The position numbers and the translations under genes are program-made. A stretch of DNA of 64,000 nucleotides from JAJTGZ01 sp964403525 (GTDB lineage Bacteria; Planctomycetota; Phycisphaerae; Phycisphaerales; UBA1924), in contig CAYOGE010000014.1 in the NCBI GenBank assembly GCA_964403525.1, positions 13,516 to 77,515 of the forward strand, read 5' to 3'. Below are positions 43,793 to 51,830 of the stretch, piece by piece (positions within the stretch are counted from its first letter, which is position 1; every line of letters starts with the position of its first letter). The notes under the pieces are model-generated. The model searched no databases and was not told where the DNA came from. It saw only the letters and a list, made by a program, of their open reading frames with translations.

Positions 43793-44521
43793 ATGGATTA
43801 CCGATCAAAAACTGCCGCTTTCGCGATAGCCTTCTGCCTCGGAGCGCAGAGTTATTCGGAGTCGCATTGCGCGGCAAACGCATGTTCGTCGGCAGCCGAG
43901 ACCCCGGATGCTCGCACGTTAACACGCGTTTTCTTGTCCAGATTGACGATCGGCGCAGAATCTGCCTGCGCCGCGGGACTCACGGTCGAGGACATCGAGA
44001 CCCTCTATCAATCCGCCACCGATACCCGCGAGTCGCTCGCACCGTCGTTTCAAGCGAACGAACTCGCCGTAACCGCTGCACGAACAGAACTCTCCACACT
44101 TCGCGGACGTGCCTCCAACCTGCTAGACCCGGGCCTCGAACCGGCTATTCGGCAGTGGGAATCGGCGCTCGCTGCCGGACTAGCCAGCCAAACTCTCCTT
44201 TGGCAGACCGCTTTCGAGTCCTCAGTTGCAGCTCTTCCGCAGGGAAAGCGAAACCTGCTTGCGGCCCTTCGTGAAAACGCCACACGAGATGTTCCCATCG
44301 CTTACAAGGTCTTAACGCGCACAGCGGATGGGTGGACCGAGCTGCAGAAGGCTCTGTTGCACATGCGTACACGCGAGGCCTGCCACCTGCCGGCGAATCC
44401 GCCGCAGGCCGCGGTCGTTGCCAGTGCCAGCTCAGAATCCGAAGTACTCGCGGCTCAGCAGCGTCTTGACGCAAACCTCACAATCATTCGCGCCGCATGG
44501 GGCACGATTGAGCAACCTTGA
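43793..44521 (+). CDS. Exported helical protein, first gene of secretion operon
   Basis: 242 residues from ATG 43793. A signal peptide (MDYRSKTAAFAIAFCLGAQS) is followed by a Cys-containing, Ala/Leu/Glu-rich helical protein. 'ANELAVTAARTELSTLRGRASNLLDP' and 'IRQWESALAAGLASQTLLWQTAFESSVAAL' suggest long helices, possibly a coiled coil. No family is recognised. Codon use and GC are lower than in the following genes. The stop lies within the upstream frame of the secretin gene, whose ATG is 17 bases further on, so it is probably co-transcribed. A periplasmic accessory protein of the secretion machine is one possibility. Confidence 0.55.
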   Translation: MDYRSKTAAFAIAFCLGAQSYSESHCAANACSSAAETPDARTLTRVFLSRLTIGAESACAAGLTVEDIETLYQSATDTRESLAPSFQANELAVTAARTELSTLRGRASNLLDPGLEPAIRQWESALAAGLASQTLLWQTAFESSVAALPQGKRNLLAALRENATRDVPIAYKVLTRTADGWTELQKALLHMRTREACHLPANPPQAAVVASASSESEVLAAQQRLDANLTIIRAAWGTIEQP

Positions 44522-44538
44522 AAACCGGAAACGATGCC

Positions 44539-46872
44539 ATGAAGTGCGCCACGTTGGCAAGAGGCCGGCTCTATCACGATTGTGTCCTGCTCATTGGACT
44601 GTCGCTGGCAAGCCCGTCGGCACTTGCTGAGATTCCTGTTTCCCTAGTACTCCAGCAACCCAAACTCGACGCCATCGTCACCCTCCCCCCCACCTCCGAC
44701 CTTCCACGGCTGCTTGACCTTGTTGCGCTTCGTTTGAAGGTACAGATCGATTACGACCCAGCCAGCCCGCTGCTCAAGGGGCAGCAGGTGACACTCCGCG
44801 GTGGCGATGGGGCGAATGGCGGCGCGATCTCTGACGGCGAGGTTTGGGCGGTTGTTTCGCGGTTGCTGGTGCAACGGGGGATGACGTCTGTGCGGGCGCC
44901 CGGGTCGCCTTCGATCACGGTGGTGAAGCTTGAGGATGCCGCGCGGCTGGCGCGGATTGAGCCGGAGGTTTCGGTCGAGGTTGTCAATCAGTCGCCCGTT
45001 GGAGGCGCTGCCGAGACGCTGGCGGGGTTTCGGAATCAGCCCGTGCGGCTCAAGCACGTGTCGGTGAAGGAAGCGAGCGAGGCGCTCCGTGCGGTCCAGC
45101 GTCCGGGCGGGAGCACCGGTGGCGGGGGGGTGTCGGCCGGCCCGGTGGCGGCCACCTCAGGCGACGTGCTGATGCTCAGCGACATCTCGCCGCGGATTGA
45201 CGAGCAGCTTGCGCTGCTGCGGCAGCTTGATACGCCCGACAACGCAACAGTGGTGCAGGTTGTGCCCGTGAGCAACGTCGCGCCGGTTCAACTGGCCGCG
45301 GCGGTTGCACAATTGGTGCTGAAACGCGAAGCGGTGAGCGGCGAGAAACTGCCTGGCGAGGTGATCGCAGCGGGAGGTGCTCAAGGTGCAGGCGGCACCG
45401 TGATGATCGTTGCCCCGCGCCGAGTGGTTGAGCGGTGGAAGCAATTCATCGCGCTCGCCGACCAGCGTGAGGCGGTGACGACGCTTACCTATTCTCCGAA
45501 GCTCTTTTCGGTGAAAGAGGTTGGCTCGCTCATCCAGCAGATTGCCGGCAGCGCGGCGGCAGGCGACGACCGATTCAAACTCTTGATTGAAGAACCGACC
45601 GGCTCGCTCATTGTGACGGCCACGCCCGCCCAGCATGAGCGGATTGCTGCGTTGATGGAGCGGCTGGATGCGGTCCCGGGCGAGGCGCGGCGGCCGGTGC
45701 GGAGCTTTATCGTCCGCAACCGGCCGGTCGCTGAGTTTGTAGCAACGCTGCAACGATTGATCTCCGCGGGTGTGCTCGAGGCCAGCGACCCGCTCTCAAG
45801 CCAGGCAGCGACGGGGGCGGCCCCGGTGATGGCGACCAACGTGCCGGTCCAGGCGGGCGCAACGCCGCTGGTGCCCGGCGTGCCGCTTATCGCCGGGCCG
45901 GCCCGCAGCCCGGCAGCCGGCAATCAGGGTGCAGGAGCAAAGGCTTTCGCGATTACCCTCACCGCCGATGAAGCAACCAACACACTGATTGCTATCGGCG
46001 ACGGGCGACTGCTCGACCAACTCGACGCGTTGATCAAGACGCTCGATGTTCGCCAACCGCAAGTGATGCTCGAGGCGATTCTTGTGTCTCTAAGCGACAG
46101 TGACTCAACCTCGCTGGGCGTTGAACTGGACCAATTGACGATCGCCGGGGCCACCCGTGTCCGACTGGCGTCGCTCTTTGGCCTTGGTCAACCGGCCGCA
46201 GATGTCGGTGGAGGCGGACCAAGGGGGGGCACGGCGGTGGTGCTCGATCCCGGTGACTTTGCCGTTGTGGTAAGAGCGTTGCAGACGGTGTCGAAGGGGC
46301 GGACGATGTCCCTGCCGAAAATGTTGGTCAGCAACAACCAACGGGCGGTGTTCAACTCGGTCCTGCAGCAGCCGTATGCGGCCTCGTTTGTCGCGGGGAA
46401 TGCTTCCACGCCGACGACAAGCTTTGGAGGGAGCTCCGATGCCGGCACGCAGCTGACCATCCGCCCTCAGATCGGTGACGGGGGCGGCCTGTTGCTTGAT
46501 TACAACATCTCGATCAGCCAGTTTGCGGGGACGTCGGCCAATGCCAACTTGCCCCCGCCACGCCAGGTGACCAGCGTGCAGAGCCTCGCCACTATCCCCG
46601 ACGGCTACACCGTTGCGGTGGGCGGGCTGGAAGTGACCAGCGACGGGACGGGCGCGGACCAGGTGCCCTTCTTCGGGTCGCTGCCGGTGATTGGCAACCT
46701 CTTCAAGAACCAGACCCTGTCGCAGAGCAAGTCGCGGTTCTTCGTGTTCATCCACGCGTCGGTGATGCGCGATCAGTCGCTTGAGGCGTTGCGTTATGCG
46801 TCCGATGTCGACGCGGGCGCGGCCGGGCTCCCCGCATCGTGGCCTCGCACGCTGCCTCAGGTGGTCCGGTGA
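44539..46872 (+). CDS. Secretin (GspD/PilQ-like outer-membrane channel)
   Basis: 777 residues from ATG 44539 (a TTG at 44518 is an alternative). Signal peptide ending near SALAE. N-terminal N0/N1-type domains (~25–440) carry repeated 'LMLSDISPRIDEQLALLRQLD' and 'ALMERLDAVPGEARR' segments. The C-terminal secretin domain (~520–740) has 'LEAILVSLSDSDSTSLGVE' and the signature 'VPFFGSLPVIGNLFKNQ'. Secretins form the outer-membrane gate of type II secretion systems, type IV pili and filamentous-phage exporters. The following genes (ATPase, GspC-, GspL- and GspM-like) fit type II secretion. Its stop overlaps the next start by 4 bases. Confidence 0.85.
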   Translation: MKCATLARGRLYHDCVLLIGLSLASPSALAEIPVSLVLQQPKLDAIVTLPPTSDLPRLLDLVALRLKVQIDYDPASPLLKGQQVTLRGGDGANGGAISDGEVWAVVSRLLVQRGMTSVRAPGSPSITVVKLEDAARLARIEPEVSVEVVNQSPVGGAAETLAGFRNQPVRLKHVSVKEASEALRAVQRPGGSTGGGGVSAGPVAATSGDVLMLSDISPRIDEQLALLRQLDTPDNATVVQVVPVSNVAPVQLAAAVAQLVLKREAVSGEKLPGEVIAAGGAQGAGGTVMIVAPRRVVERWKQFIALADQREAVTTLTYSPKLFSVKEVGSLIQQIAGSAAAGDDRFKLLIEEPTGSLIVTATPAQHERIAALMERLDAVPGEARRPVRSFIVRNRPVAEFVATLQRLISAGVLEASDPLSSQAATGAAPVMATNVPVQAGATPLVPGVPLIAGPARSPAAGNQGAGAKAFAITLTADEATNTLIAIGDGRLLDQLDALIKTLDVRQPQVMLEAILVSLSDSDSTSLGVELDQLTIAGATRVRLASLFGLGQPAADVGGGGPRGGTAVVLDPGDFAVVVRALQTVSKGRTMSLPKMLVSNNQRAVFNSVLQQPYAASFVAGNASTPTTSFGGSSDAGTQLTIRPQIGDGGGLLLDYNISISQFAGTSANANLPPPRQVTSVQSLATIPDGYTVAVGGLEVTSDGTGADQVPFFGSLPVIGNLFKNQTLSQSKSRFFVFIHASVMRDQSLEALRYASDVDAGAAGLPASWPRTLPQVVR

Positions 46873-48491
46873 GCAATTCGATGCTCAGCGACACTGCAAC
46901 GGGTCTGGATACGACCGCCGCACCAACGGGTGTTGTGAGCGAGTGGTACCTCCGGCACGTTCCGTACGCGTTCGCCCGCCGCCACTTGGTGTTGGGAGAG
47001 GAGCGGGGCGGATTGCTGTTCCTGCTCTACACAGCCCGCACCGACCGCTGCGTGCTCCACAACGTCACCGTGGCGGTTGGCCGCTGTTGTGACACGGTCG
47101 AAGTAAACGCAGAACAACTGGCGAGCCGCATCGACGAGGCTTATGGGCAGCAGGCCCTGAGCACCGCCGAGGTCGTCACATCCGGCCGCGATGAGCGCCA
47201 CGCAATCCCGGTGATCACGATCGAGGTTCCCGGCACCGAGGCCGAACAGGATGAGGAGGAACTGCTGCGCCTTGCCGCAGCGGGGGATGCCGACGTCCTC
47301 TCCCTGGAGGGGAAGGGGCCCGTGGTGCGGCTGGTCGATTCGCTGCTGTTCGGTGCTATCTCGCGCGGGGCGAGCGACCTGCACGTACAGCCGCTGGCGG
47401 ACGCGACGCTGATCCGGATGCGTGTAGACGGCGTGCTGATTACCGCGCGGAGGATGTCTGCGCAGCTGGCATCGGCGATGGTGAGCCGCGTGAAGGTGAT
47501 GGCGCGGATGGATGTGGCCGAGCGGCGCGCGCCGCAGGATGGACGCGCGACGGTGACGATCGGGCGGCCGCCGGCGCACCGGTCGATCGACCTGCGCATC
47601 AGCACGCTGCCCAGCGCCTTCGGCGAGCGCATGGTCATTCGACTGCTCGATACACAACAGCGGGGAGGGGGCGGCGCGGCCACTGCGCACGGAACGATCG
47701 AAGCTCTGCAGATGCCGACGGACGTGCACGCGGCCTTCCTGGATCGAGCCGGGCGCTCTTCCGGCATTGTGCTGGTCACCGGACCAACCGGGAGCGGAAA
47801 GACGACCACTCTTTACGCAACGCTCCGGCACTTCGTGTCCCGCTCGTTCACCGGAGGGCGGGCCTCGGACGTCAACGTCATGACGATCGAAGACCCGATC
47901 GAGTACGACCTTGGCGCACCAAACCCAGGCGCGAATGAGCCGTCCCTGCCGATCAGTCAGACGCAAGTCGATGTGAAAAAGGGCGTGACGTTCGCCAGCG
48001 GGCTGCGCCACATCCTTCGACAAGACCCGGACGTGATCATGGTCGGCGAGGTCCGCGACCAGGAGACCGCCCGCATCGCGATCCAGGCGGCCCTGACCGG
48101 TCACCTGGTGTTCAGCACGCTCCACACAAACGATGCGCCCAGCAGCGTCACGCGCCTGCTCGACCTGGGCGTTGAGCCGTTCCTGGTGGCGTCGTCCCTC
48201 TCGTGCGTGCTGGCGCAGCGGCTGGTGCGGCTGGTCCACGCCGAGTGCGCTGGCGTCGGGTGCCGCGCGTGCCTGTCGAGCGGCTACCGCGGGCGGCGGG
48301 CGATCTTTGAACTGCTGTGCACCTCAGACTCGATCCGCGGGCTCATCGTGCAGCGCGCGGATGCGTCGGCCATCCGCACGCTGGCGCTGCAGGAGGGGAT
48401 GCGGCGGCTTCAGGACGAGGGGCGGCTTTTGATCGAACGCGGGCTGACAACCGCGACCGAGGTGCAGCGCGTAACCGTGGGGGTGGAGTGA
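46869..48491 (+). CDS. Type II secretion/type IV pilus assembly ATPase (GspE-like)
   Basis: 540 residues from GTG 46869, which overlaps the secretin stop (ATG 46881 is an alternative). An N-terminal domain (~1–130) of the GspE-N type is followed by 'GASDLHVQPLADATLIRMRVDGVL', the Walker A GPTGSGKTTTLY (near residue 305), the Asp box 'MTIEDPIEYDL', the Walker B 'DPDVIMVGEVRDQETA' and the His box 'GHLVFSTLHTNDA'. The zinc-binding Cys module is reduced to 'CAGVGCRAC'. The ATPase powers pseudopilus or pilus assembly from the cytoplasmic side. GspF, its usual membrane partner, is not next to it. Confidence 0.9.
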   Translation: MSNSMLSDTATGLDTTAAPTGVVSEWYLRHVPYAFARRHLVLGEERGGLLFLLYTARTDRCVLHNVTVAVGRCCDTVEVNAEQLASRIDEAYGQQALSTAEVVTSGRDERHAIPVITIEVPGTEAEQDEEELLRLAAAGDADVLSLEGKGPVVRLVDSLLFGAISRGASDLHVQPLADATLIRMRVDGVLITARRMSAQLASAMVSRVKVMARMDVAERRAPQDGRATVTIGRPPAHRSIDLRISTLPSAFGERMVIRLLDTQQRGGGGAATAHGTIEALQMPTDVHAAFLDRAGRSSGIVLVTGPTGSGKTTTLYATLRHFVSRSFTGGRASDVNVMTIEDPIEYDLGAPNPGANEPSLPISQTQVDVKKGVTFASGLRHILRQDPDVIMVGEVRDQETARIAIQAALTGHLVFSTLHTNDAPSSVTRLLDLGVEPFLVASSLSCVLAQRLVRLVHAECAGVGCRACLSSGYRGRRAIFELLCTSDSIRGLIVQRADASAIRTLALQEGMRRLQDEGRLLIERGLTTATEVQRVTVGVE

Positions 48492-48994
48492 TGCACCGTC
48501 CGCCACTCGCGCCCGGCGTCCCTCACCACGAGGACCCGCTGACTCGCCCGCGGCGGATCGCTCAGCGCTGGGCGTGGGCCGCGGCGGGCGCGCTGCCGCT
48601 ACTGGTGTGGGCGCTCTGGCCCATCGGCGAGCGGACCCTGCCGAGCAACCCGGTTCCTGCGCCTGTTGCTCGCTCGGACGCTGCCGAGCGTTTGCGCCTG
48701 CCGATCGCCGCGTTCGATGCCCCTCTCTGGACGCTCGACCCGCCTCCGCCCGTGCCCGCGACTCCGCCGCCGCCTCTGCGGCTGCAACTGGTCGGCATGG
48801 TGCGTGATGGTGCGGCAGGAACAGGCGGAGTGCTCAAGGCGGTGATCTACGACCCCGATGCGGATGAACTGGTCGTCGTGGGTGAGGGAGCGAGGGTGGG
48901 TCCACGCACGGTGACGCGGATCGACACGACGGGGGTCTCGCTGACGGATGCCGCGGGCACGCGGCGGCTGTTGATGGAGCAGGGCGTCCCTTGA
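48491..48994 (+). CDS. GspC-like bitopic inner-membrane protein
   Basis: 167 residues from ATG 48491 (TGATG overlap with the ATPase). A basic N-terminus, one membrane helix (~35–50), a Pro-rich periplasmic linker (PPPPVPATPPPP) and a C-terminal domain of about 75 residues beginning 'LRLQLVGMVRD' and containing 'AVIYDPDADELVVVGEGARVG'. This is the layout and sequence flavour of the homology region of GspC or of PilP, which contact the secretin. The assignment rests on layout and context more than on strong sequence identity. Confidence 0.6.
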   Translation: MHRPPLAPGVPHHEDPLTRPRRIAQRWAWAAAGALPLLVWALWPIGERTLPSNPVPAPVARSDAAERLRLPIAAFDAPLWTLDPPPPVPATPPPPLRLQLVGMVRDGAAGTGGVLKAVIYDPDADELVVVGEGARVGPRTVTRIDTTGVSLTDAAGTRRLLMEQGVP

Positions 48995-49923
48995 CCAGCA
49001 CCCGCACCATCGCGAGCGAGCAGGTCTACTGGGCTGTGCTCACGCTCGAGCATGCCGGCGCAGCCGCGCGGCCGGGCAGCGCACCTTCGTGTGACAGCGC
49101 ACTGCTCGACGAGCTCTTTGCGGAGTATGTGCCGGTGACGTTTGAGAGCGTCAAGCCCGCCTACATCACCATCGACCGCAAGCGGGTACTGGCGGCGGCG
49201 ATATCCCGGGAACGCCTGGCGGCGATGATCGAACCGGACGATGTTGTCGCCGCGCCGGCCGCACCCCCGCCGATGCTCGCGGGTGATGGCAGCGTTGCCC
49301 GGCTGGTTCACCGGCTCAACTTCCTCTGGGGCGACCTCGAGCCGCGCCCCGTGACGGCGGCCAATCGCAAGGCGGCTGGCGCGGCCGCTGCCGCCATCAT
49401 CCTGCTGACCGTCGCGGTGGTGATCGGTGTTGAGCGCCGCGCGGCTGCGCTGCGTTCTTCGGAGGCGATGCACCGGGCAACCACGCTGGCCACGATGAAG
49501 AACCTCTACCCCTCGGCCGGCACGCCCGAGGCCGCTCGCACAGCGATGGAGCAGGACCTCCGCCGCCTGACCCGCACACGCGCAGCGCGGCCGGCGCTGG
49601 ATGCAGACGCCGCCGATGCGGTCGCCGCGCTGCTGGAAGCCTGGCCGCGCGGCAGCGGACCAGCCGATGGGCCGAGGCTGCGCACCGAATCGCTCACCGC
49701 TACACCCGAGAGCCTCTCGCTGACGGTTGCGCTCGAGGACCGCGCGAGTGCAGCGACGCTCTCTGACAGCCTCCGCGCCATCGCCGGGTGGCGGCTCTTT
49801 CAGCCGCAGTTCACCGCCGGCGGTAGGACCGGGAGCGCGGACAAGCCCGATGCGGGGGTGCTGAGCCTGCGCCTCGCGGTCGATGCGGCTGCCGGCAGAC
49901 CGAGAACGGCGGGTGACCGATGA
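48991..49923 (+). CDS. GspL/PilN-like inner-membrane platform protein
   Basis: 310 residues from TTG 48991 (TTGA overlap with the GspC-like gene). A cytoplasmic N-terminal domain (~1–125), one membrane helix (~130–150, Ala/Ile/Leu/Val-rich) and a periplasmic domain (~150–310) with a helical stretch then a ferredoxin-like fold pattern. This is the topology of GspL or a PilM–PilN fusion, which binds the ATPase. The 'LTVALEDRASAATLSDSLRAI' stretch is consistent with the periplasmic PilN/GspL fold. Sequence similarity is low, so the call is by topology and gene order. Confidence 0.55.
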   Translation: MTSTRTIASEQVYWAVLTLEHAGAAARPGSAPSCDSALLDELFAEYVPVTFESVKPAYITIDRKRVLAAAISRERLAAMIEPDDVVAAPAAPPPMLAGDGSVARLVHRLNFLWGDLEPRPVTAANRKAAGAAAAAIILLTVAVVIGVERRAAALRSSEAMHRATTLATMKNLYPSAGTPEAARTAMEQDLRRLTRTRAARPALDADAADAVAALLEAWPRGSGPADGPRLRTESLTATPESLSLTVALEDRASAATLSDSLRAIAGWRLFQPQFTAGGRTGSADKPDAGVLSLRLAVDAAAGRPRTAGDR

Positions 49924-50507
49924 GCCGCCAGTACCGCCCACCGCTCATCCTACTGGGGCTGGCCTCCGCCGCCGTGATCGGCTGGCGCTGCGCCGCTTGG
50001 CACGACGCCGTGGCCGCGTTCGACCGCGCGTACAGAGAGCAGACTGAGGTTGAGGAGAAGGCCGCACGGGCCGCGGTGCTGCGGGCGATGCCGCCCGTCA
50101 GCGGCTACGGCTCGCGCCCGGGCGACGATGTCATCCAACTGGCCAACCGCACGCTGGAGGCCGCGACACTCCCCGCCTCCCGGCTGCGCGGTGTGCAGCC
50201 GGAGATGGACCGGGCGATCGCCGACGACCGCGAGGGCAGGCGCATCGCGACCGCACGGCTCGCGCTGGAGCCGCTCACCGTGCAGGAGCTTGGCGCTTTT
50301 CTGAGTGCGTGGCGCGGCGGGCAGCACGTCTGGTCCGTCGCCCGCATCGAGCTCAGCGCGCTCACCCGCGACGGCAACACCCTTCGCACGCAGGGTCAAT
50401 ACAGGGTGTCGGTCACCGTCAGCGCCTCGTATGTCGATGACCCGCCGCAAGCAACACCCGGGCCGGCCGCGCCGGCCGGGGCCCTTTCGATCGGAGCTCA
50501 CCCGTGA
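49920..50507 (+). CDS. GspM/PilO-like inner-membrane protein
   Basis: 195 residues from ATG 49920 (ATGA overlap). One N-terminal membrane helix (~8–27), then a coiled-coil-like helix (~30–55) and a C-terminal domain with 'LTVQELGAFLSAWRGGQHVWSVARIELSA'. This is the short-helix plus ferredoxin-like layout of GspM/PilO, the partner of GspL/PilN. It is coupled to both neighbours. Confidence 0.55.
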   Translation: MSRQYRPPLILLGLASAAVIGWRCAAWHDAVAAFDRAYREQTEVEEKAARAAVLRAMPPVSGYGSRPGDDVIQLANRTLEAATLPASRLRGVQPEMDRAIADDREGRRIATARLALEPLTVQELGAFLSAWRGGQHVWSVARIELSALTRDGNTLRTQGQYRVSVTVSASYVDDPPQATPGPAAPAGALSIGAHP

Positions 50508-51124
50508 CCTCTCGCCCCCTTGTCGACCGTCGCCCCATCCCGGCCCACCCAGCGCTGCTGCTGCTGTTTGCGGCTGCTCTCGTTGGCGGTTGCCACAGCG
50601 GAGCCACAGATTCAGAGCGCGACGGCTATCGCCCCGCATCCGAATCTGCCCGCAACCCGCTGGAGGCACAGCGTCTCACGGCCGAGGCCGTTCCACTGAT
50701 GGTGAGCGAGCCGGAGAAAGCGGAACAGCTGCTCCAACAGGCGCTCACCGCCGACCTGTTCCACGGCCCCGCCCACAACAACCTCGGCGTGCTGATGCTG
50801 AACGCGCAGCCGCCCAAGCTGTACGAGGCGGCCCACGAGTTTGAGTGGGCCGGCAAGCTCATGCCCGGCCACCCCGATCCGCAGCACAACCTGGCGATGA
50901 CGCTCGAGGCCGCGGCCCGCTACGACGACGCCATCGCTTCGTACCGCGCGGCCCTCGAGGTCCGGCAAGGACACCTCCCCTCGCTGCAGGCGCTCACCAG
51001 CCTCCAACTGCGTCTGGACAGGACGGACGATCACACCGTCGAAGCACTCAGAACAATCGCCCTGCAGGGAACAACACCCCAGTGGCGTGCGTGGGCTTCG
51101 GATCGGTTGCGTGCGAACCACTGA
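50504..51124 (+). CDS. TPR lipoprotein of the secretion operon
   Basis: 206 residues from GTG 50504 (GTGA overlap). Signal sequence with lipobox V-G-G-C (Cys at residue ~30), then tetratricopeptide-like repeats: 'AEQLLQQALTADLFHGPAHNNLGVL', 'AAHEFEWAGKLMPGHPDPQHNLAM' and 'DDAIASYRAALEVRQGHLPSLQAL'. TPR lipoproteins such as PilF/PilW/GspS help to assemble secretins in the outer membrane, which fits its place as the last gene of this operon. Confidence 0.7.
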   Translation: MTSRPLVDRRPIPAHPALLLLFAAALVGGCHSGATDSERDGYRPASESARNPLEAQRLTAEAVPLMVSEPEKAEQLLQQALTADLFHGPAHNNLGVLMLNAQPPKLYEAAHEFEWAGKLMPGHPDPQHNLAMTLEAAARYDDAIASYRAALEVRQGHLPSLQALTSLQLRLDRTDDHTVEALRTIALQGTTPQWRAWASDRLRANH

Positions 51125-51470
51125 GCGCGCTTGCCGCGTCGGTGCAGCGGCCCGCTACGAAACTCACCCGCCACCAGGTCCCGGCGTACACCGCGCCGAG
51201 AGCGGAGCTGAACGAAGAATGGCGCGTAGCGCCCGAGCGGTCTCGAATCTGCCCATCTGCCCGGTGCAGATCAGCGGCGAGTCACAGCAGGTCCTTCGTG
51301 AAGCGGGTGCTTGTGCGTCGGGCGGCGACGGTCGGTAAGGCACACAAGGGCGTGCGCATACGCGAGCGCGTGGGGCGCTGCCAAGCGGCACCAACCATCG
51401 AAGCGGAGAGAGGGAGGTGTGCTGCGCGGGCCGCTCAGGGCAGCGGCTCGCTCCGCAGCGCCGGGGGACC
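51125..51470. other. Intergenic region without recognisable gene
   Basis: About 350 bases of GC-rich sequence between the secretion operon and two inverted repeats. No reading frame with coding character and no known RNA core was seen; short GC-rich inverted matches such as GCAGCG-type arms occur near 51430–51460. Confidence 0.35.
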
Positions 51471-51508
51471 GGCGTCGAACTCCGTTGCTTCGCAAGGAGT
51501 TCGACGCC
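51471..51508. repeat. 17-bp inverted repeat near tRNA-Ser
   Basis: GGCGTCGAACTCC(G)TTGC, loop TTC, then GCAAGGAGTTCGACGCC. The arms are complementary apart from one bulged G. It lies 9 bases from a second perfect inverted repeat. Confidence 0.7.
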
Positions 51509-51517
51509 CGCTGTCAG

Positions 51518-51559
51518 TTTGTGCCAAGACCCGGGGAGGGCCCCGGGTCTTGGCACAAA
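51518..51559 (-). repeat. Perfect 19-bp inverted repeat abutting tRNA-Ser
   Basis: Arms TTTGTGCCAAGACCCGGGG (51518–51536) and its exact complement (51541–51559) enclose 4 bases. It begins 2 bases after the 3' end of the minus-strand tRNA. It could act as terminator or 3' processing hairpin of the tRNA transcript, although no U-tract follows. Confidence 0.75.
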
Positions 51560-51560
51560 G

Positions 51561-51647
51561 CGGAGAGGGGGAGATTCGAACTCCCGGTACCCCGAAAGGT
51601 ACGGCAGATTTCAAGTCTGCTGCTTTCAACCGCTCAGCCACCTCTCC
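51561..51647 (-). tRNA. tRNA-Ser (anticodon UGA)
   Basis: 87 bases. Acceptor stem GGAGAGG/CCTCTCC with discriminator G; D-arm GCTGAGCGGTTGAAAGC; anticodon stem GCAGA/TCTGC with loop CTTGAAA, anticodon UGA (bases 51613 to 51611); long variable arm GTACC/GGTAC typical of tRNA-Ser; T-arm GGGAG-TTCGAAT-CTCCC. It reads UCA and wobble codons. CCA is not encoded. A candidate -10 TACCAT lies about 10 bases upstream. Confidence 0.97.
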
Positions 51648-51790
51648 GAGCGGCGGCATGGTAGAGGGTTGTTACAGCGAAGGATTGGTGTCCGGCTTGG
51701 CCGCTCAGGAGGGGGGGAGCCGGGGCGGATGATGCAGGGAGGGGTCCGTTCGGCCGTAATGGCCGAGCGAACCGACGGGCGTGTGGTGCG

Positions 51791-51810
51791 TAGGATACTT
51801 GTTGAAACAA
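51791..51810 (+). promoter_or_regulatory. -10 box and overlapping palindrome of the dioxygenase–esterase gene
   Basis: TAGGAT (51791–51796) is a candidate -10 box, and the palindrome TTGTT-GA-AACAA (51799–51810) covers the expected transcription start. A repressor bound there would block transcription; MarR-type repressors control related genes in Bacillus. Confidence 0.4.
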
Positions 51811-51830
51811 CTATTGAAAAGGGAGCAACC

